Below are positions 35,842 to 44,396 of a DNA stretch of 49,206 nucleotides, piece after piece; the first letter of the stretch is position 1, and every line of letters starts with the position of its first letter. The position numbers and the translations under genes were made by a program. The notes below the pieces were generated by a model. It worked only from the letters and a program-made list of their open reading frames with translations, had not been told where the DNA came from and searched no databases. This stretch comes from Methylobacterium sp. Leaf91 (lineage in GTDB: Bacteria > Pseudomonadota > Alphaproteobacteria > Rhizobiales > Beijerinckiaceae): positions 1 through 49,206 of the forward strand of contig NZ_LMMP01000023.1 of the NCBI RefSeq assembly GCF_001422815.1. The letters run 5' to 3'.

Positions 35842-36462
35842 CTACTGCGCGGGCTTCTCTTCCGGCGCTTTCTGATCGGCAGGCTTGTCGCCAGCCGGGC
35901 TGTCTGCAGCCGCGGCCTTCTCCACGGCGGGGAGCGGAGCCGGCGTATCGGCGAGCGAGCGCAGGTAAGCGATCACATCGGCGCGCTCCTGCGGAGCCTG
36001 GATCCCGGCGAAGGCCATCTTGGTGCCGGGCACGTAGGTCTTCGGATTGGCGAGGAAGTGGTCGAGCTCGTTGTAGGTCCAGGTGCCGCCCTTTTCCTTC
36101 AGGGCAGCGGAATACTCGAACCCGCCTTCATGCGCGCGCTGACGATCGACCACGCCCCAGAGATGCGGGCCGACCTTGTTGGGGCCGCCCTTCTCGAAAC
36201 TGTGGCAGGCGGCGCACTTCTTGGCGGCGCCGGTGCCTTTCTCGACGCTAGCGCTGGCGAGGCGAACCGGAAGCGGCTCGACCTTGGCAGCGGCGGCCGC
36301 ACCACCGCCCGCCGCCTCGGGCTGAGGCTCGGGGAGGGCGTAGCCCGCGCTGCCGGCGGGCTTCGGAGAATAAATCAACTCGGCGACAAACCCGGAGCCC
36401 ATGGCGAGAAGAAGAGTGCCGAGAACGGCGCCCGCGACCTTGTTCAGCTCGAAAGAGTCCAT
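35842..36462 (-). CDS. cycM: Membrane-anchored cytochrome c, CycM type
   Basis: Monoheme class I cytochrome c of 206 residues that shuttles electrons between the bc1 complex or dehydrogenases and terminal oxidases at the periplasmic face. It begins MDSFELNKVAGAVLGTLLLA: an uncleaved signal anchor (about 8-30) as in CycM of Bradyrhizobium. A Pro/Ala linker (about 40-65) leads to the heme motif CAACH (Cys83, Cys86, His87) and axial Met149 in VPGTKMAFAG. A charged Ala/Lys/Pro tail of about 35 residues ends the protein. The start at 36462 is chosen for the conserved N-terminus; an upstream in-frame extension is rejected. Divergent from kdsB across 240 bases. Confidence 0.94.
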   Translation of the reverse strand: MDSFELNKVAGAVLGTLLLAMGSGFVAELIYSPKPAGSAGYALPEPQPEAAGGGAAAAAKVEPLPVRLASASVEKGTGAAKKCAACHSFEKGGPNKVGPHLWGVVDRQRAHEGGFEYSAALKEKGGTWTYNELDHFLANPKTYVPGTKMAFAGIQAPQERADVIAYLRSLADTPAPLPAVEKAAAADSPAGDKPADQKAPEEKPAQ

Positions 36463-36702
36463 TCTCGACAACTCCGGGGGCGTCCGCCGGTTGCGGCGGC
36501 ATGCGAGGCCCGGTGAGCGGATGCCCCGGACTCTGGAAATGTTCGAGGGTGAATAGCGGTACTCGACCGATCTTGACAATGCCGGAGTCACGGGCCGCGT
36601 AGTCGCAGAGGCGAAGCTGTCACCCGTGCGCCGCCCCGGCGACGATGACAACCCGCATCGCCCCTGCTAATCCGCCCCCTCACTGGAGAGATCCGCCGGT
36701 CG

Positions 36703-37446
36703 ATGTCAGATCCCCTCGTCCTGATCCCCGCCCGCATGGCGGCCACGCGGCTGCCCGACAAGCCCATGGCCGACATCGCCGGCGAGCCGATGATCGTGCA
36801 TGTCTGGCGCCGGGCCGTGGAGGCCGGCATCGGCCCCGTGGTGGTGGCGACTGATGCCGTCGAGATCGTCGATGCCATCGAGCGGGTCGGAGGCCTCGCG
36901 ACCCTCACCCGGGCCGATCATCCCTCCGGATCGGACCGGCTGGCCGAGGCCCTCGAGATCATCGATCCGCAGGGCAACCACGACGTCATCGTCAACGTGC
37001 AGGGCGACCTGCCGACGATCGACCCGGCGGCCATCGCGGCCGCGATCCTGCCACTCGCGGATCGGGCTGTGGATATCGCCACCCTCTGCGCCCTCATCAC
37101 CCGCGACGAGGAGCGGCACGATCCCAACGTGGTGAAACTCGTGGGCCATCACGTGACGCCGAACCGCTTGCGCGCCCTCTATTTCACCAGGGCGCAGGCG
37201 CCCTGGGGGGAGGGGCCGCTGTTCCACCATATCGGCCTTTACGCCTATCGCCGCCGTGCGCTCACCCGCTTCATGGCCCTGCCGCCCGGGGAGCTCGAGA
37301 CCCGCGAGAAGCTGGAACAGCTGCGGGCGCTGGAGGCGGGCATGCGCATCGACGCCACCATCGTCGACGACCTGCCGCTGGGCGTCGACACCCCCGCCGA
37401 CCTCGAGCGCGCGCGGGCCGTGCTCAATGCCCGGCGCCTCAACTGA
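36703..37446 (+). CDS. kdsB: 3-deoxy-manno-octulosonate cytidylyltransferase
   Basis: Activates KDO as CMP-KDO for lipopolysaccharide inner-core synthesis in the cytosol. The protein has 247 residues, with the nucleotide-binding start [34 protein letters not shown], and [11 protein letters not shown] in the metal/nucleotide site. CTGGAGAGA upstream of the ATG provides the ribosome binding site. pheA follows 20 bases after the stop, an arrangement seen in related bacteria. Confidence 0.96.
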   Translation: MSDPLVLIPARMAATRLPDKPMADIAGEPMIVHVWRRAVEAGIGPVVVATDAVEIVDAIERVGGLATLTRADHPSGSDRLAEALEIIDPQGNHDVIVNVQGDLPTIDPAAIAAAILPLADRAVDIATLCALITRDEERHDPNVVKLVGHHVTPNRLRALYFTRAQAPWGEGPLFHHIGLYAYRRRALTRFMALPPGELETREKLEQLRALEAGMRIDATIVDDLPLGVDTPADLERARAVLNARRLN

Positions 37447-37466
37447 CGAACCGAGTCATCACCTCA

Positions 37467-38369
37467 ATGTCCCAGACGACCGAGCCCCGCACGTCCGAAT
37501 CCCGCACGTCCGAATCCCGTAAGACGATCTCCTACCAGGGTGAGCCCGGCGCGAACTCGCACATCATCTGCGCCCAGGCCTATCCGGACTGGACCCCGCT
37601 GCCCTGCGCCTCGTTCGAAGAAGCCTTCGCGGCGGTGAATGACGGCCGCGCGGCGCTGGCGATGATCCCGATCGAGAACTCCATCGCCGGCCGTGTCGCC
37701 GACATCCATCATCTCATCCCCACATCCGGCCTGCACATCGTGGCCGAGCATTTCCTGCCGATCCATTTCCAGTTGATGGCGCTTCCCGGCACGCCGATCG
37801 AGGCGATCAGGACGGTGCACAGCCATGTCCACGCCCTCGGCCAGTGCCGCAAGATCATCCGGCGGCTGGGGCTGAAGGCCATCGTGGCCGGCGACACGGC
37901 GGGCGCGGCGCGCGAAGTCGCCGAGGCCGGGGATCCCAGTCGCGGCGCGCTGGCGCCGGCCATGGCGGCAGGCGTCTACGGGCTCGATATCCTCGCCCGT
38001 GACGTGGAGGACGAGAGCCACAACACCACGCGCTTCGTGGTGTTCTCGCCCGAGGCTGTGGAGGTACCGGCCAATACCGGACCGACGGTGACGAGCTTCA
38101 TCTTCCGCGTCCGCAACATCCCGGCCGCGCTCTACAAGGCGCTCGGGGGCTTTGCCACCAACGGCGTCAACATGTCGAAGCTCGAAAGCTACATGGTCGA
38201 AGGCCAGTTCTCGGCGACGCAGTTCTATGCGGAGGTCGACGGCCATCCGGAGGATCCGGGTCTCGCCCGCGCGCTGGACGAACTCGCGTATTTCTCGCGC
38301 GAATTACGCATCATCGGCACCTACCCGGCCCATCCGTTCCGCGAGACGACGCGGCTGGCGGCGGAGTAG
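37467..38369 (+). CDS. pheA: Prephenate dehydratase
   Basis: Converts prephenate to phenylpyruvate in phenylalanine synthesis; monofunctional form without chorismate mutase. The protein has 300 residues: dehydratase domain (about 20-195) with MIPIENSIAGRVADIHHLI and the NTTRFVVFS motif carrying the catalytic Thr-Arg-Phe, then an ACT regulatory domain (about 210-290) with ESYMVEGQFSATQFYAEVDG that senses phenylalanine. The first 17 residues contain an in-frame tandem duplication, RTSES RTSES, from two 15-base repeats (37486-37515), absent from the catalytic core and probably harmless. Confidence 0.96.
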   Translation: MSQTTEPRTSESRTSESRKTISYQGEPGANSHIICAQAYPDWTPLPCASFEEAFAAVNDGRAALAMIPIENSIAGRVADIHHLIPTSGLHIVAEHFLPIHFQLMALPGTPIEAIRTVHSHVHALGQCRKIIRRLGLKAIVAGDTAGAAREVAEAGDPSRGALAPAMAAGVYGLDILARDVEDESHNTTRFVVFSPEAVEVPANTGPTVTSFIFRVRNIPAALYKALGGFATNGVNMSKLESYMVEGQFSATQFYAEVDGHPEDPGLARALDELAYFSRELRIIGTYPAHPFRETTRLAAE

Positions 38370-38384
38370 GCGCGGGAGGCGGAC

Positions 38385-39065
38385 CTATTCCCGCTTGATC
38401 ACCCGGTCGACCACGAAGTCGGACCAGAAGCCGGGGCGGAAATCGCGCTTCAAGGCCTCGGGGTCGTAGACCGCCTCGACCCAGGTCAGGAAATCCAGAC
38501 CCTTCGCCTCGCCGTCGCGCAGGTAGAGGTCGAAGAAGGCGTCGAGAATCCCGGTCTTGGCGAAGCGGAAATGGCCGTACCGGGCCGAGAGCTGCTGCAT
38601 CGCCTCCGAGACCGGCACGCCTTCGTGCAGGATGAGGAACAGGGCAGCGCCGAGGCCGGCCCGGTCCGCTCCCGACTTGCAATGCATCACGGCGGGATAC
38701 TGGACGCCGTCGAAAAACGCCTTCGCGGCGAGGATCGTCTCCTTCGAGGGCGCTTCGCGGGAGCGCAGCACGAATTCGACGAGGTTCAGCCCCTGATGGG
38801 CGCAGGCCTCGCGCTGGAGCGGCCAGGAGCCGTGCTCGCGGCCGCCACGCAGGGAGATCACCGTGCGCACGCCCTGCCGCCGGAACCAGGCGAGCTGGTG
38901 GGGTGTGGGCTGGGCCGAGCGCCAGATCTTGCCGGTCCCGATCTTGTGACGGTTCAGATAGGCGAGACGGAACACGCCGTGGTCGACGAGCAGCATGTTG
39001 GCCCAGGCCCGCACGCGTGCGCTCCGACCGGAGATCGGCTGCTCGAAGCGGGCGATCCGCGCCAT
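38385..39065 (-). CDS. Dual-specificity/tyrosine phosphatase-like protein
   Basis: Protein of about 226 residues with the cysteine-phosphatase signature HCKSGADR (Cys129, Arg135; HCxxGxxR), preceded by KIWRSAQPTPHQL and GVRTVISLRGG, as in bacterial PTPs of the DSP group. The general-acid Asp is not obvious. Start uncertain: the frame is open to a GTG at 39224, and an internal ATG at 39065 gives the conserved MARIARFE start, but neither has a clear ribosome binding site. Substrate unknown. It converges with pheA (16 bases) and is divergent from the GNAT gene. Confidence 0.82.
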   Translation of the reverse strand: MARIARFEQPISGRSARVRAWANMLLVDHGVFRLAYLNRHKIGTGKIWRSAQPTPHQLAWFRRQGVRTVISLRGGREHGSWPLQREACAHQGLNLVEFVLRSREAPSKETILAAKAFFDGVQYPAVMHCKSGADRAGLGAALFLILHEGVPVSEAMQQLSARYGHFRFAKTGILDAFFDLYLRDGEAKGLDFLTWVEAVYDPEALKRDFRPGFWSDFVVDRVIKRE

Positions 39066-39315
39066 GCGCCGGGCATAGCGGATCTCGGGCTTGATGAATC
39101 TGTTGAACACGGGTGGCTGCTGGAACCGGTCGGGAGGACAGTGCTGCGGCTCTAACAGCCGGTAGAGGATCGGGCAAACGCGTGTCGCGGAAGGGCGCCA
39201 TCGGGCATCGATATTCCCGGCCACGAGAATTCGGCATCCGGCTTGCCTTCATCATGCCCGTATCGTGGATTTCGATGCGACGTCGTTCCCGTTTCCACCG
39301 AGCGTAGGGACAGTC

Positions 39316-39822
39316 ATGAAGACGAGCACCACCAGCATCCGCCGCGCCCGTTCGGGAGACGCCGACCGGCTGAGCGACGTCTTCGACGAAACCTGGCGGG
39401 AGGCCTATCGCGGCATCATCCCCGGCATTTCCCTGGAGCGGATGATCTCCCAGCGCTCGTCGCAATGGTGGGTCGGCGCGGCCCAGCGCAACCGCCCCCT
39501 GGTCGTGGTCGAGATCGGCGACGAGATCGTCGGATACGCCATCTACGGGCAGGCGAGGGGGAGCGCGCTCAAGGCAGCGGGCGAGATCGACGAGCTCTAC
39601 ATCCTGCCGGCCTATCAGGGCCTGGGGCTCGGCCGCCGCCTGTTCCGCGCGATCCGCAACGACCTGATCGACCACGGCCTGACACGGATCGGGGTCTGGA
39701 CGCTGACGGGCAACGAGCGCGCCTGCGCGTTCTACGCCGGTCTCGGCGGCAAGAGGGTGGCCGAGGCCGTCGACCGCATGGCCGGCGCCGTCCTCGACAA
39801 GGCGGCCTACCGCTTCGAATGA
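39316..39822 (+). CDS. GNAT family N-acetyltransferase
   Basis: Protein of 168 residues with the acetyl-CoA loop YQGLGLGRRLF (Q/RxxGxG/A) after IDELYILPA, and the C-terminal ERACAFYAGLGG. Substrate unknown. The ATG at 39316 is preceded by TAGGGA six to eleven bases upstream; a longer in-frame start at 39265 lacks such a site. Confidence 0.9.
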   Translation: MKTSTTSIRRARSGDADRLSDVFDETWREAYRGIIPGISLERMISQRSSQWWVGAAQRNRPLVVVEIGDEIVGYAIYGQARGSALKAAGEIDELYILPAYQGLGLGRRLFRAIRNDLIDHGLTRIGVWTLTGNERACAFYAGLGGKRVAEAVDRMAGAVLDKAAYRFE

Positions 39823-39962
39823 CATCCGGCCGCCGGGCCGGTCAGAAGTCCCCGTCACGGAACCCTAAGCACGGCATGGATCGTTGATCCTGCGCTGAAG
39901 CCGGACCGCTCCCACATGTCGGGGGCCGGCCCGGACTTCCCTGCGCCGGAACAAGGACCACA

Positions 39963-40304
39963 ATGACCACCAGTCAGCAGGACGTGTCGCGCCGCGATTG
40001 CACGGCGCAGGATTGGGACGACCGCGTCACCCGCCTCACCGAGAAGCTGCCGGACACTTTGCGCAAGGCCATCGAGTGGCTTCGCGAACCCCATCGCCGC
40101 TGGATCAGGATCGGCGCGGCGCTGCTGTTCATCCTCGGCGGAATCTTCTCCATCCTGCCCGTGCTCGGGCTTTGGATGCTGCCGGTGGGACTGGCTCTCC
40201 TCAGCCAGGACATCCCGGCACTCAAGGTCCCGCTCGAACGCTCGGCCCGTTGGATCGAGGGCGTCTGGCAGCGCTGGTTCGGCTCGCGCAAGAACAAGCC
40301 CTGA
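39963..40304 (+). CDS. Small PGPGW-type membrane protein
   Basis: Protein of 113 residues with two close hydrophobic segments (about 50-68 and 72-92) containing LFILGGIFSILPVLGLWMLPVGLALLSQDIP, which resembles the putative transmembrane PGPGW family. Flanks are Arg/Trp-rich. Function unknown. Confidence 0.75.
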   Translation: MTTSQQDVSRRDCTAQDWDDRVTRLTEKLPDTLRKAIEWLREPHRRWIRIGAALLFILGGIFSILPVLGLWMLPVGLALLSQDIPALKVPLERSARWIEGVWQRWFGSRKNKP

Positions 40305-40506
40305 TCGACGACGTGGACGTCGTGGCGATCAACCGGAAGCGGGCTCGATGGACGCTTCACCGGGCGAGCATCGCTGCACCCTGAGGTAACGATTCGGGGC
40401 AAAAGCCCCGCGCAACGGGCGAAGGCCGATTTCTTTTAACCGGGAAGGGATTTAAGAGACGCGTCAAACAGCGCCCCAGGTTGCTGCAGGTTAGAGAGAG
40501 GACCCC

Positions 40507-41043
40507 ATGATCATCGATTCCATCTCGATCGGTAAGAATCCGCCAGACGACGTCAACGTCATTATCGAGGTTCCGATCGGCGGTGATCCGATCAAGTACG
40601 AGATGGACAAGGAATCCGGTGCTCTGGTGGTCGACCGGTTTCTTTACACCGCGATGCATTACCCGGGGAATTACGGCTTCATCCCGCACACGCTCTCGGG
40701 TGACGGTGATCCGTGCGACGTTCTCGTGGCCAATACGCGCGCCATCGCTCCCGGCGCGGTCATCAGCGTTCGGCCGGTGGGCGTCCTCGTGATGGAGGAC
40801 AATGCCGGCGAGGACGAGAAGATCATCGCCGTGCCGTCCCGCCACCTGACGATGCGCTACGACCGGATCGAGAACTACACCGACCTGCCGGACATCACGA
40901 TCCAGCAGATCCAGCACTTCTTCGAGCATTACAAGGATCTGGAACCCGGCAAGTGGGTCAAGATCAAGCGCTGGGGCGACAAGGCCGAGGCCCAGCGCCT
41001 CATCAACGAGGGTATCGAGCGCGCCAAGGCCGAGAAGGCCTGA
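40507..41043 (+). CDS. ppa: Inorganic pyrophosphatase
   Basis: Soluble family I pyrophosphatase that hydrolyses PPi and drives biosynthetic reactions. The protein has 178 residues with the signature DGDPCDVLV (Asp66, Asp68, Asp71) and [10 protein letters not shown] (Asp98, Asp103, Lys105) that bind the metals. GAGAGAGGA lies just upstream of the ATG. Between the previous gene and ppa (40305-40506) there is a small hairpin CGGGGC-AAAA-GCCCCG at 40395-40410 of unknown role. Confidence 0.97.
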   Translation: MIIDSISIGKNPPDDVNVIIEVPIGGDPIKYEMDKESGALVVDRFLYTAMHYPGNYGFIPHTLSGDGDPCDVLVANTRAIAPGAVISVRPVGVLVMEDNAGEDEKIIAVPSRHLTMRYDRIENYTDLPDITIQQIQHFFEHYKDLEPGKWVKIKRWGDKAEAQRLINEGIERAKAEKA

Positions 41044-41053
41044 GAGCCTTTTT
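41035..41053 (+). terminator. Weak terminator overlapping the ppa stop
   Basis: AAGGC and GCCTT (41035-41039, 41046-41050) form a short stem around the stop codon, followed by further T residues. Five base pairs only, so uncertain. Confidence 0.3.
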
Positions 41054-41106
41054 GGATCGGATCTCTCAGCGGCGGCCGATGCCAAAGGCGATCATCCAAG
41101 CCGACC

Positions 41107-41220
41107 ACCTCATCCTGAGGCGCCCTTTGCTTCAGCAAAGGGCCTCGAAGGAGCTTCCAGTCATCGCTCGATCCCTGGAGGTCTCCTTCGAGGCCGCTAC
41201 GCGGCGCCTCAGGATGAGGT
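41107..41220. repeat. CCTCATCC-type cloverleaf palindrome, copy B
   Basis: Perfect 18-base outer arms (41107-41124 and 41203-41220). Inside, GGCCTCGAAGGAG (41141-41153) pairs with its complement (41183-41195). Side hairpins are GCCCTTTGC/GCAAAGGGC on the left and GCCGC/GCGGC on the right. The order of side hairpins is reversed compared with copy A, so this is copy A in the opposite orientation. Located between convergent ppa and the UbiH-like gene. Confidence 0.9.
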
Positions 41221-41261
41221 AAAGCCTTGGAAAGAGAACCTAAAGAGGCCGCGTAATCGCC

Positions 41262-42533
41262 TCACAAAGCCTCACCCCGCATCAGCCGGGGCGAGGCAGC
41301 CCGCGAGGCCGAGGCCTCGCCGATGAACAGCGACTTCAGGCCGGGGAGCCTGTCGACGAGGCCGAGCCCGAGATCGCGCACGAGGCGAACCGGCAGGACA
41401 TCGTTGGAAAACAGCCGGTTCAGTCCATCCGTGGCCGCCGCCATGGCGAAGGTGTCGAAGCGCCGGCTGCGCTCGTAGCGTTGCAGCACATCCTTCGCCC
41501 CCGGGTCGAGGCCGAGACGCAGGGCCTCCGTGATCTCCTCCGCCAGCGAAGCGGCATCCGCGAGGCCGAGATTCAATCCCTGCCCGGCGATGGGGTGGAT
41601 CACGTGGGCCGCGTCGCCGAGCAAGGCAAGTCGCTCGCCCCGGAAGCTCCGCGCCATGCCGAGGGACAGCGGGTGGGCGCTCGGCCCGTCCTCGAGGACG
41701 AGACGACCGAGATTGAGCCCGAAGCGCCGTTCGATTTCCGCAAGCGTTTCTTCCCGGCTGCCGCCGATCAGCGCCTCCACATCCGAGGTCCGCTCGGTCC
41801 AGACGATGGAGGAGCGATGACCCAGCGCGCCGCCATCCACCAGCGGCAGGATGGCGAAGGGGCCGCTCGGCAGAAAATGTTCGAAGGCGCGGCCACCATG
41901 CGGACGCTCATGCCCGATCGTCGCGACGATGCCCATCTGCGGATAGGAGCGTCCGACCCAACCGATCCCCGCGGCCTCGCGCAATCTCGAACGCGATCCA
42001 TCGGCGGCCACCAGCAGGGAGGCAACGGCCCCGCGCCCGTCGGACAGGGCGACGGCGATGCCGGCACCCCGCGCCTGCGCATGGCGGATGCCGACCCGTT
42101 CCAGGACAACGCCGCAGGCTCTCGATGCCGAGAGCAGGGATTCCACCAGGAACTGCGCTTCGACCATGTGTGCGAAGGGCTCGCCGGCCTCCGCTCCGTC
42201 ATCGGCGCCATGTCCGCCAAAGGTGAGAAAGATGGGCCGGACCGGGTCCGTCAGCCGACTGTCGCTGATCGCCATGTCGAGGATCGGTTCGGCCGCATGG
42301 GCGATGTCGTCCCAGACCCCCAGCCTCGTCAGCATGCGCCGGCCGCCGGCGGCTACCGCGAAGGCACGTCCCCGATGGCGTAAAGCCGCACGATCCAGCC
42401 CCGGATCGAAGACGGCCACATCCAACGATTCGCCATGGGCCTGGCGCAGAGCCAGCGCGAGGCTGAGGCCGGGAATACCGCCGCCCGCGACGATCACCTT
42501 GCGAGGTGCGCGACCGTCCATCGATCCGCCCAT
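41262..42533 (-). CDS. UbiH/UbiF-family FAD monooxygenase, ubiquinone synthesis type
   Basis: FAD-dependent aromatic hydroxylase of 423 residues related to the enzymes that hydroxylate the ubiquinone ring. Motifs: the FAD dinucleotide fold GGGIPGLSLALAL near residue 17, ADGSRSRLREAAG, and the second FAD motif LLGDAAHVIHPIAGQGLNLGLADA. Start at 42533 has GAGGTGAAGAGC directly upstream; an in-frame start at 42590 lacks this. Which ring position it acts on cannot be told. Confidence 0.9.
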   Translation of the reverse strand: MGGSMDGRAPRKVIVAGGGIPGLSLALALRQAHGESLDVAVFDPGLDRAALRHRGRAFAVAAGGRRMLTRLGVWDDIAHAAEPILDMAISDSRLTDPVRPIFLTFGGHGADDGAEAGEPFAHMVEAQFLVESLLSASRACGVVLERVGIRHAQARGAGIAVALSDGRGAVASLLVAADGSRSRLREAAGIGWVGRSYPQMGIVATIGHERPHGGRAFEHFLPSGPFAILPLVDGGALGHRSSIVWTERTSDVEALIGGSREETLAEIERRFGLNLGRLVLEDGPSAHPLSLGMARSFRGERLALLGDAAHVIHPIAGQGLNLGLADAASLAEEITEALRLGLDPGAKDVLQRYERSRRFDTFAMAAATDGLNRLFSNDVLPVRLVRDLGLGLVDRLPGLKSLFIGEASASRAASPRLMRGEAL

Positions 42534-42816
42534 GCTCTTCACCTCGTCCCCCTCCGCGCCGGCTGCGATCCGACGGGCCTGCACTGGCACCGCGTTTCAT
42601 CCGAGGCAACGTTTCTTGCCCGAGGCCATGCGCTTTGCCGGAGCCAACGCGCGAAGGCGAGGCTTGGTGCATTGGCGAGGCTCGATACGTGGGCGAGACG
42701 TCCGATGCGTGGCTTTCACCCGCGAGCCTTGCATTCCGTGCCCGGTGTGGCGATGCCAATGCCCAATAATACGCGTTGCACGACACCCTCGGTGTCACTG
42801 TCCTGCAAAGGCCCGC

Positions 42817-43686
42817 ATGACCGGATCCGTCGACGAACTCCTCGCCTGCCTCGACCTTGAACCGCTCGCTGACAACCTGTTCCGCGGCCAGAGCATCCAG
42901 ACCGGCTGGTTCCGCGTCTTCGGCGGCCAGGTGCTCGGGCAGGCCCTGGTGGCCGCGTCGCGCACCGTGGAGGCCAGCCGCCCGGCCCATTCCCTCCACG
43001 CCTATTTCATCCTCGGCGGCGATCCCGCCGCCCCGATCGATTACGCGGTGGAGCGGATTCGCGATGGGCGCAGCTTCGCTACGCGGCGGGTCTTGGCCCA
43101 CCAGCATGGCCGTGCGATCTTCACCCTCTCGGCCTCGTTCCACATCGAGGAGGACGGTGCTCTCCATCAGGCCGGCATGCCGGACGTGCCGCCCCCCGAG
43201 GCGCTGCTCGACGCCCCCGCTCTCGCCGCGGCGGCGGGGCCGGCGATCCCCGCGACCATGCGGGCCTATCTCGGACGGGCCACCCCGATCGAGTTGAGGC
43301 CGGTGGAGGTCGAACGCTATCTGTCGCGCGATCCGCGCGAGCCTCGGTTCCACGTCTGGATGCGGGCGCGAGAGCGGCTACCGGACGAGCCGGCGCTACA
43401 CAGGGCCGTACTCGCCTATGCTTCCGACTTGATGCTTCTCGACGCCACCCTGATTCCGCATGGCAAGACGGTGTTCGACGCGTCGATCCAATCCGCCAGC
43501 CTAGATCACGCGCTCTGGTTCCACCGATCGTTCCGCGCCGATGATTGGCTGCTCTATGTCCATGACAGCCCGTCCGCCTCCGGCGCGCGCGGTTTCGCCA
43601 GAGGATCGCTCTTCACTCGACGTGGCGAGCTGGTGGCGTCGGTCGCTCAGGAAGGCCTGATACGCCCGACCGGCGATGGATCCTGA
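42817..43686 (+). CDS. tesB: Acyl-CoA thioesterase II
   Basis: Hydrolyses medium- and long-chain acyl-CoA to free acid and CoA. The protein has 289 residues forming the double hot-dog fold: GGQVLGQALVAASRTV in the first half and the catalytic Asp in YASDLMLLDATLIPHG, with Gln in VASVAQEGLIR at the end. The start at 42817 follows AAAGG. A much longer open frame upstream overlaps the divergent ubiH-like gene and is not supported. Confidence 0.95.
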   Translation: MTGSVDELLACLDLEPLADNLFRGQSIQTGWFRVFGGQVLGQALVAASRTVEASRPAHSLHAYFILGGDPAAPIDYAVERIRDGRSFATRRVLAHQHGRAIFTLSASFHIEEDGALHQAGMPDVPPPEALLDAPALAAAAGPAIPATMRAYLGRATPIELRPVEVERYLSRDPREPRFHVWMRARERLPDEPALHRAVLAYASDLMLLDATLIPHGKTVFDASIQSASLDHALWFHRSFRADDWLLYVHDSPSASGARGFARGSLFTRRGELVASVAQEGLIRPTGDGS

Positions 43687-43839
43687 ACCTCTGCAACCTT
43701 TGCTTTACTGGCTGCCACTCTGCTCACGATATCGTCTGAATGAGTATTCTTTAGGCGATTGACGCAGAAATTTCGCCCGATCCCGCGTCAGTGATCGGTC
43801 ACTTTGTGTGCAGATGGCAAAATGGGGAAAAGTTCCCTT

Positions 43840-43855
43840 TGGCATAATCCTTGAA
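43840..43855 (+). promoter_or_regulatory. Candidate sigma-54 promoter of glnK-amtB
   Basis: TGGCATAATCCTTGAA lies 115 bases before the glnK ATG. It keeps the -24 TGGCA and the -12 TTG with the correct spacing, but the -12 GC dinucleotide is GA. glnK-amtB operons are commonly RpoN/NtrC-dependent, which supports the assignment. No confident NtrC box was found. The rest of the 283-base gap holds no gene. Confidence 0.45.
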
Positions 43856-43969
43856 TGATGGGCGCCGATCGCTTGGCCATTCTGGCTGGTGCGAAAATGC
43901 CGGATCGCCGGGCCGCGACGTAGATCGCGCCGGTGACCGGGGGCATCCAGAACAAAGGGGGCGCCGCCC

Positions 43970-44308
43970 ATGAAGATCGTGATGGCTATCATCAAGCCGT
44001 TCAAGCTCGAGGAGGTCAGGGATGCGCTGACCGGGATCGGCGTGCACGGCCTCACGGTGACCGAGGTCAAGGGTTACGGCCGCCAGAAGGGCCATACCGA
44101 GATTTATCGCGGCGCCGAATACGCGGTGAGCTTCCTGCCGAAGCTGAAGATCGAGGTCGCCGTCGCGTCAGACCTCACCAGCAGCGTCATCGACGCCATC
44201 GCCGCTGCCGCCCGCACCGGCCAGATCGGCGACGGTAAGATCTTCGTCGTGCCGCTCGAGAAGGCCGTCCGCATCCGCACGGGCGAGACCGACGTCGACG
44301 CGCTCTGA
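43970..44308 (+). CDS. glnK: Nitrogen regulatory protein PII, GlnK type
   Basis: Trimeric PII signal protein of 112 residues that binds 2-oxoglutarate and ATP/ADP and blocks AmtB when nitrogen is plentiful. The uridylylation site is Tyr51 in EIYRGAEYAV on the T-loop. C-terminal motif VRIRTGETDVDAL is typical. amtB follows 88 bases downstream in the same direction, the classical pairing. Confidence 0.97.
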   Translation: MKIVMAIIKPFKLEEVRDALTGIGVHGLTVTEVKGYGRQKGHTEIYRGAEYAVSFLPKLKIEVAVASDLTSSVIDAIAAAARTGQIGDGKIFVVPLEKAVRIRTGETDVDAL

Positions 44309-44396
44309 TCCAAAGGCCCGGCTGGACGACGCTCCGGCCTGCCTTCCCCTGCTTTCCCCACATCACCATCGCACCGCGACCGGGAGTTCCGTTTCC

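Noticed and set aside
42058..42816. Longer tesB reaching across the divergent gene
   Set aside because: It overlaps the UbiH-like gene and its sequence is Pro/Arg/Ser-rich artefact; TesB proteins start near 42817.
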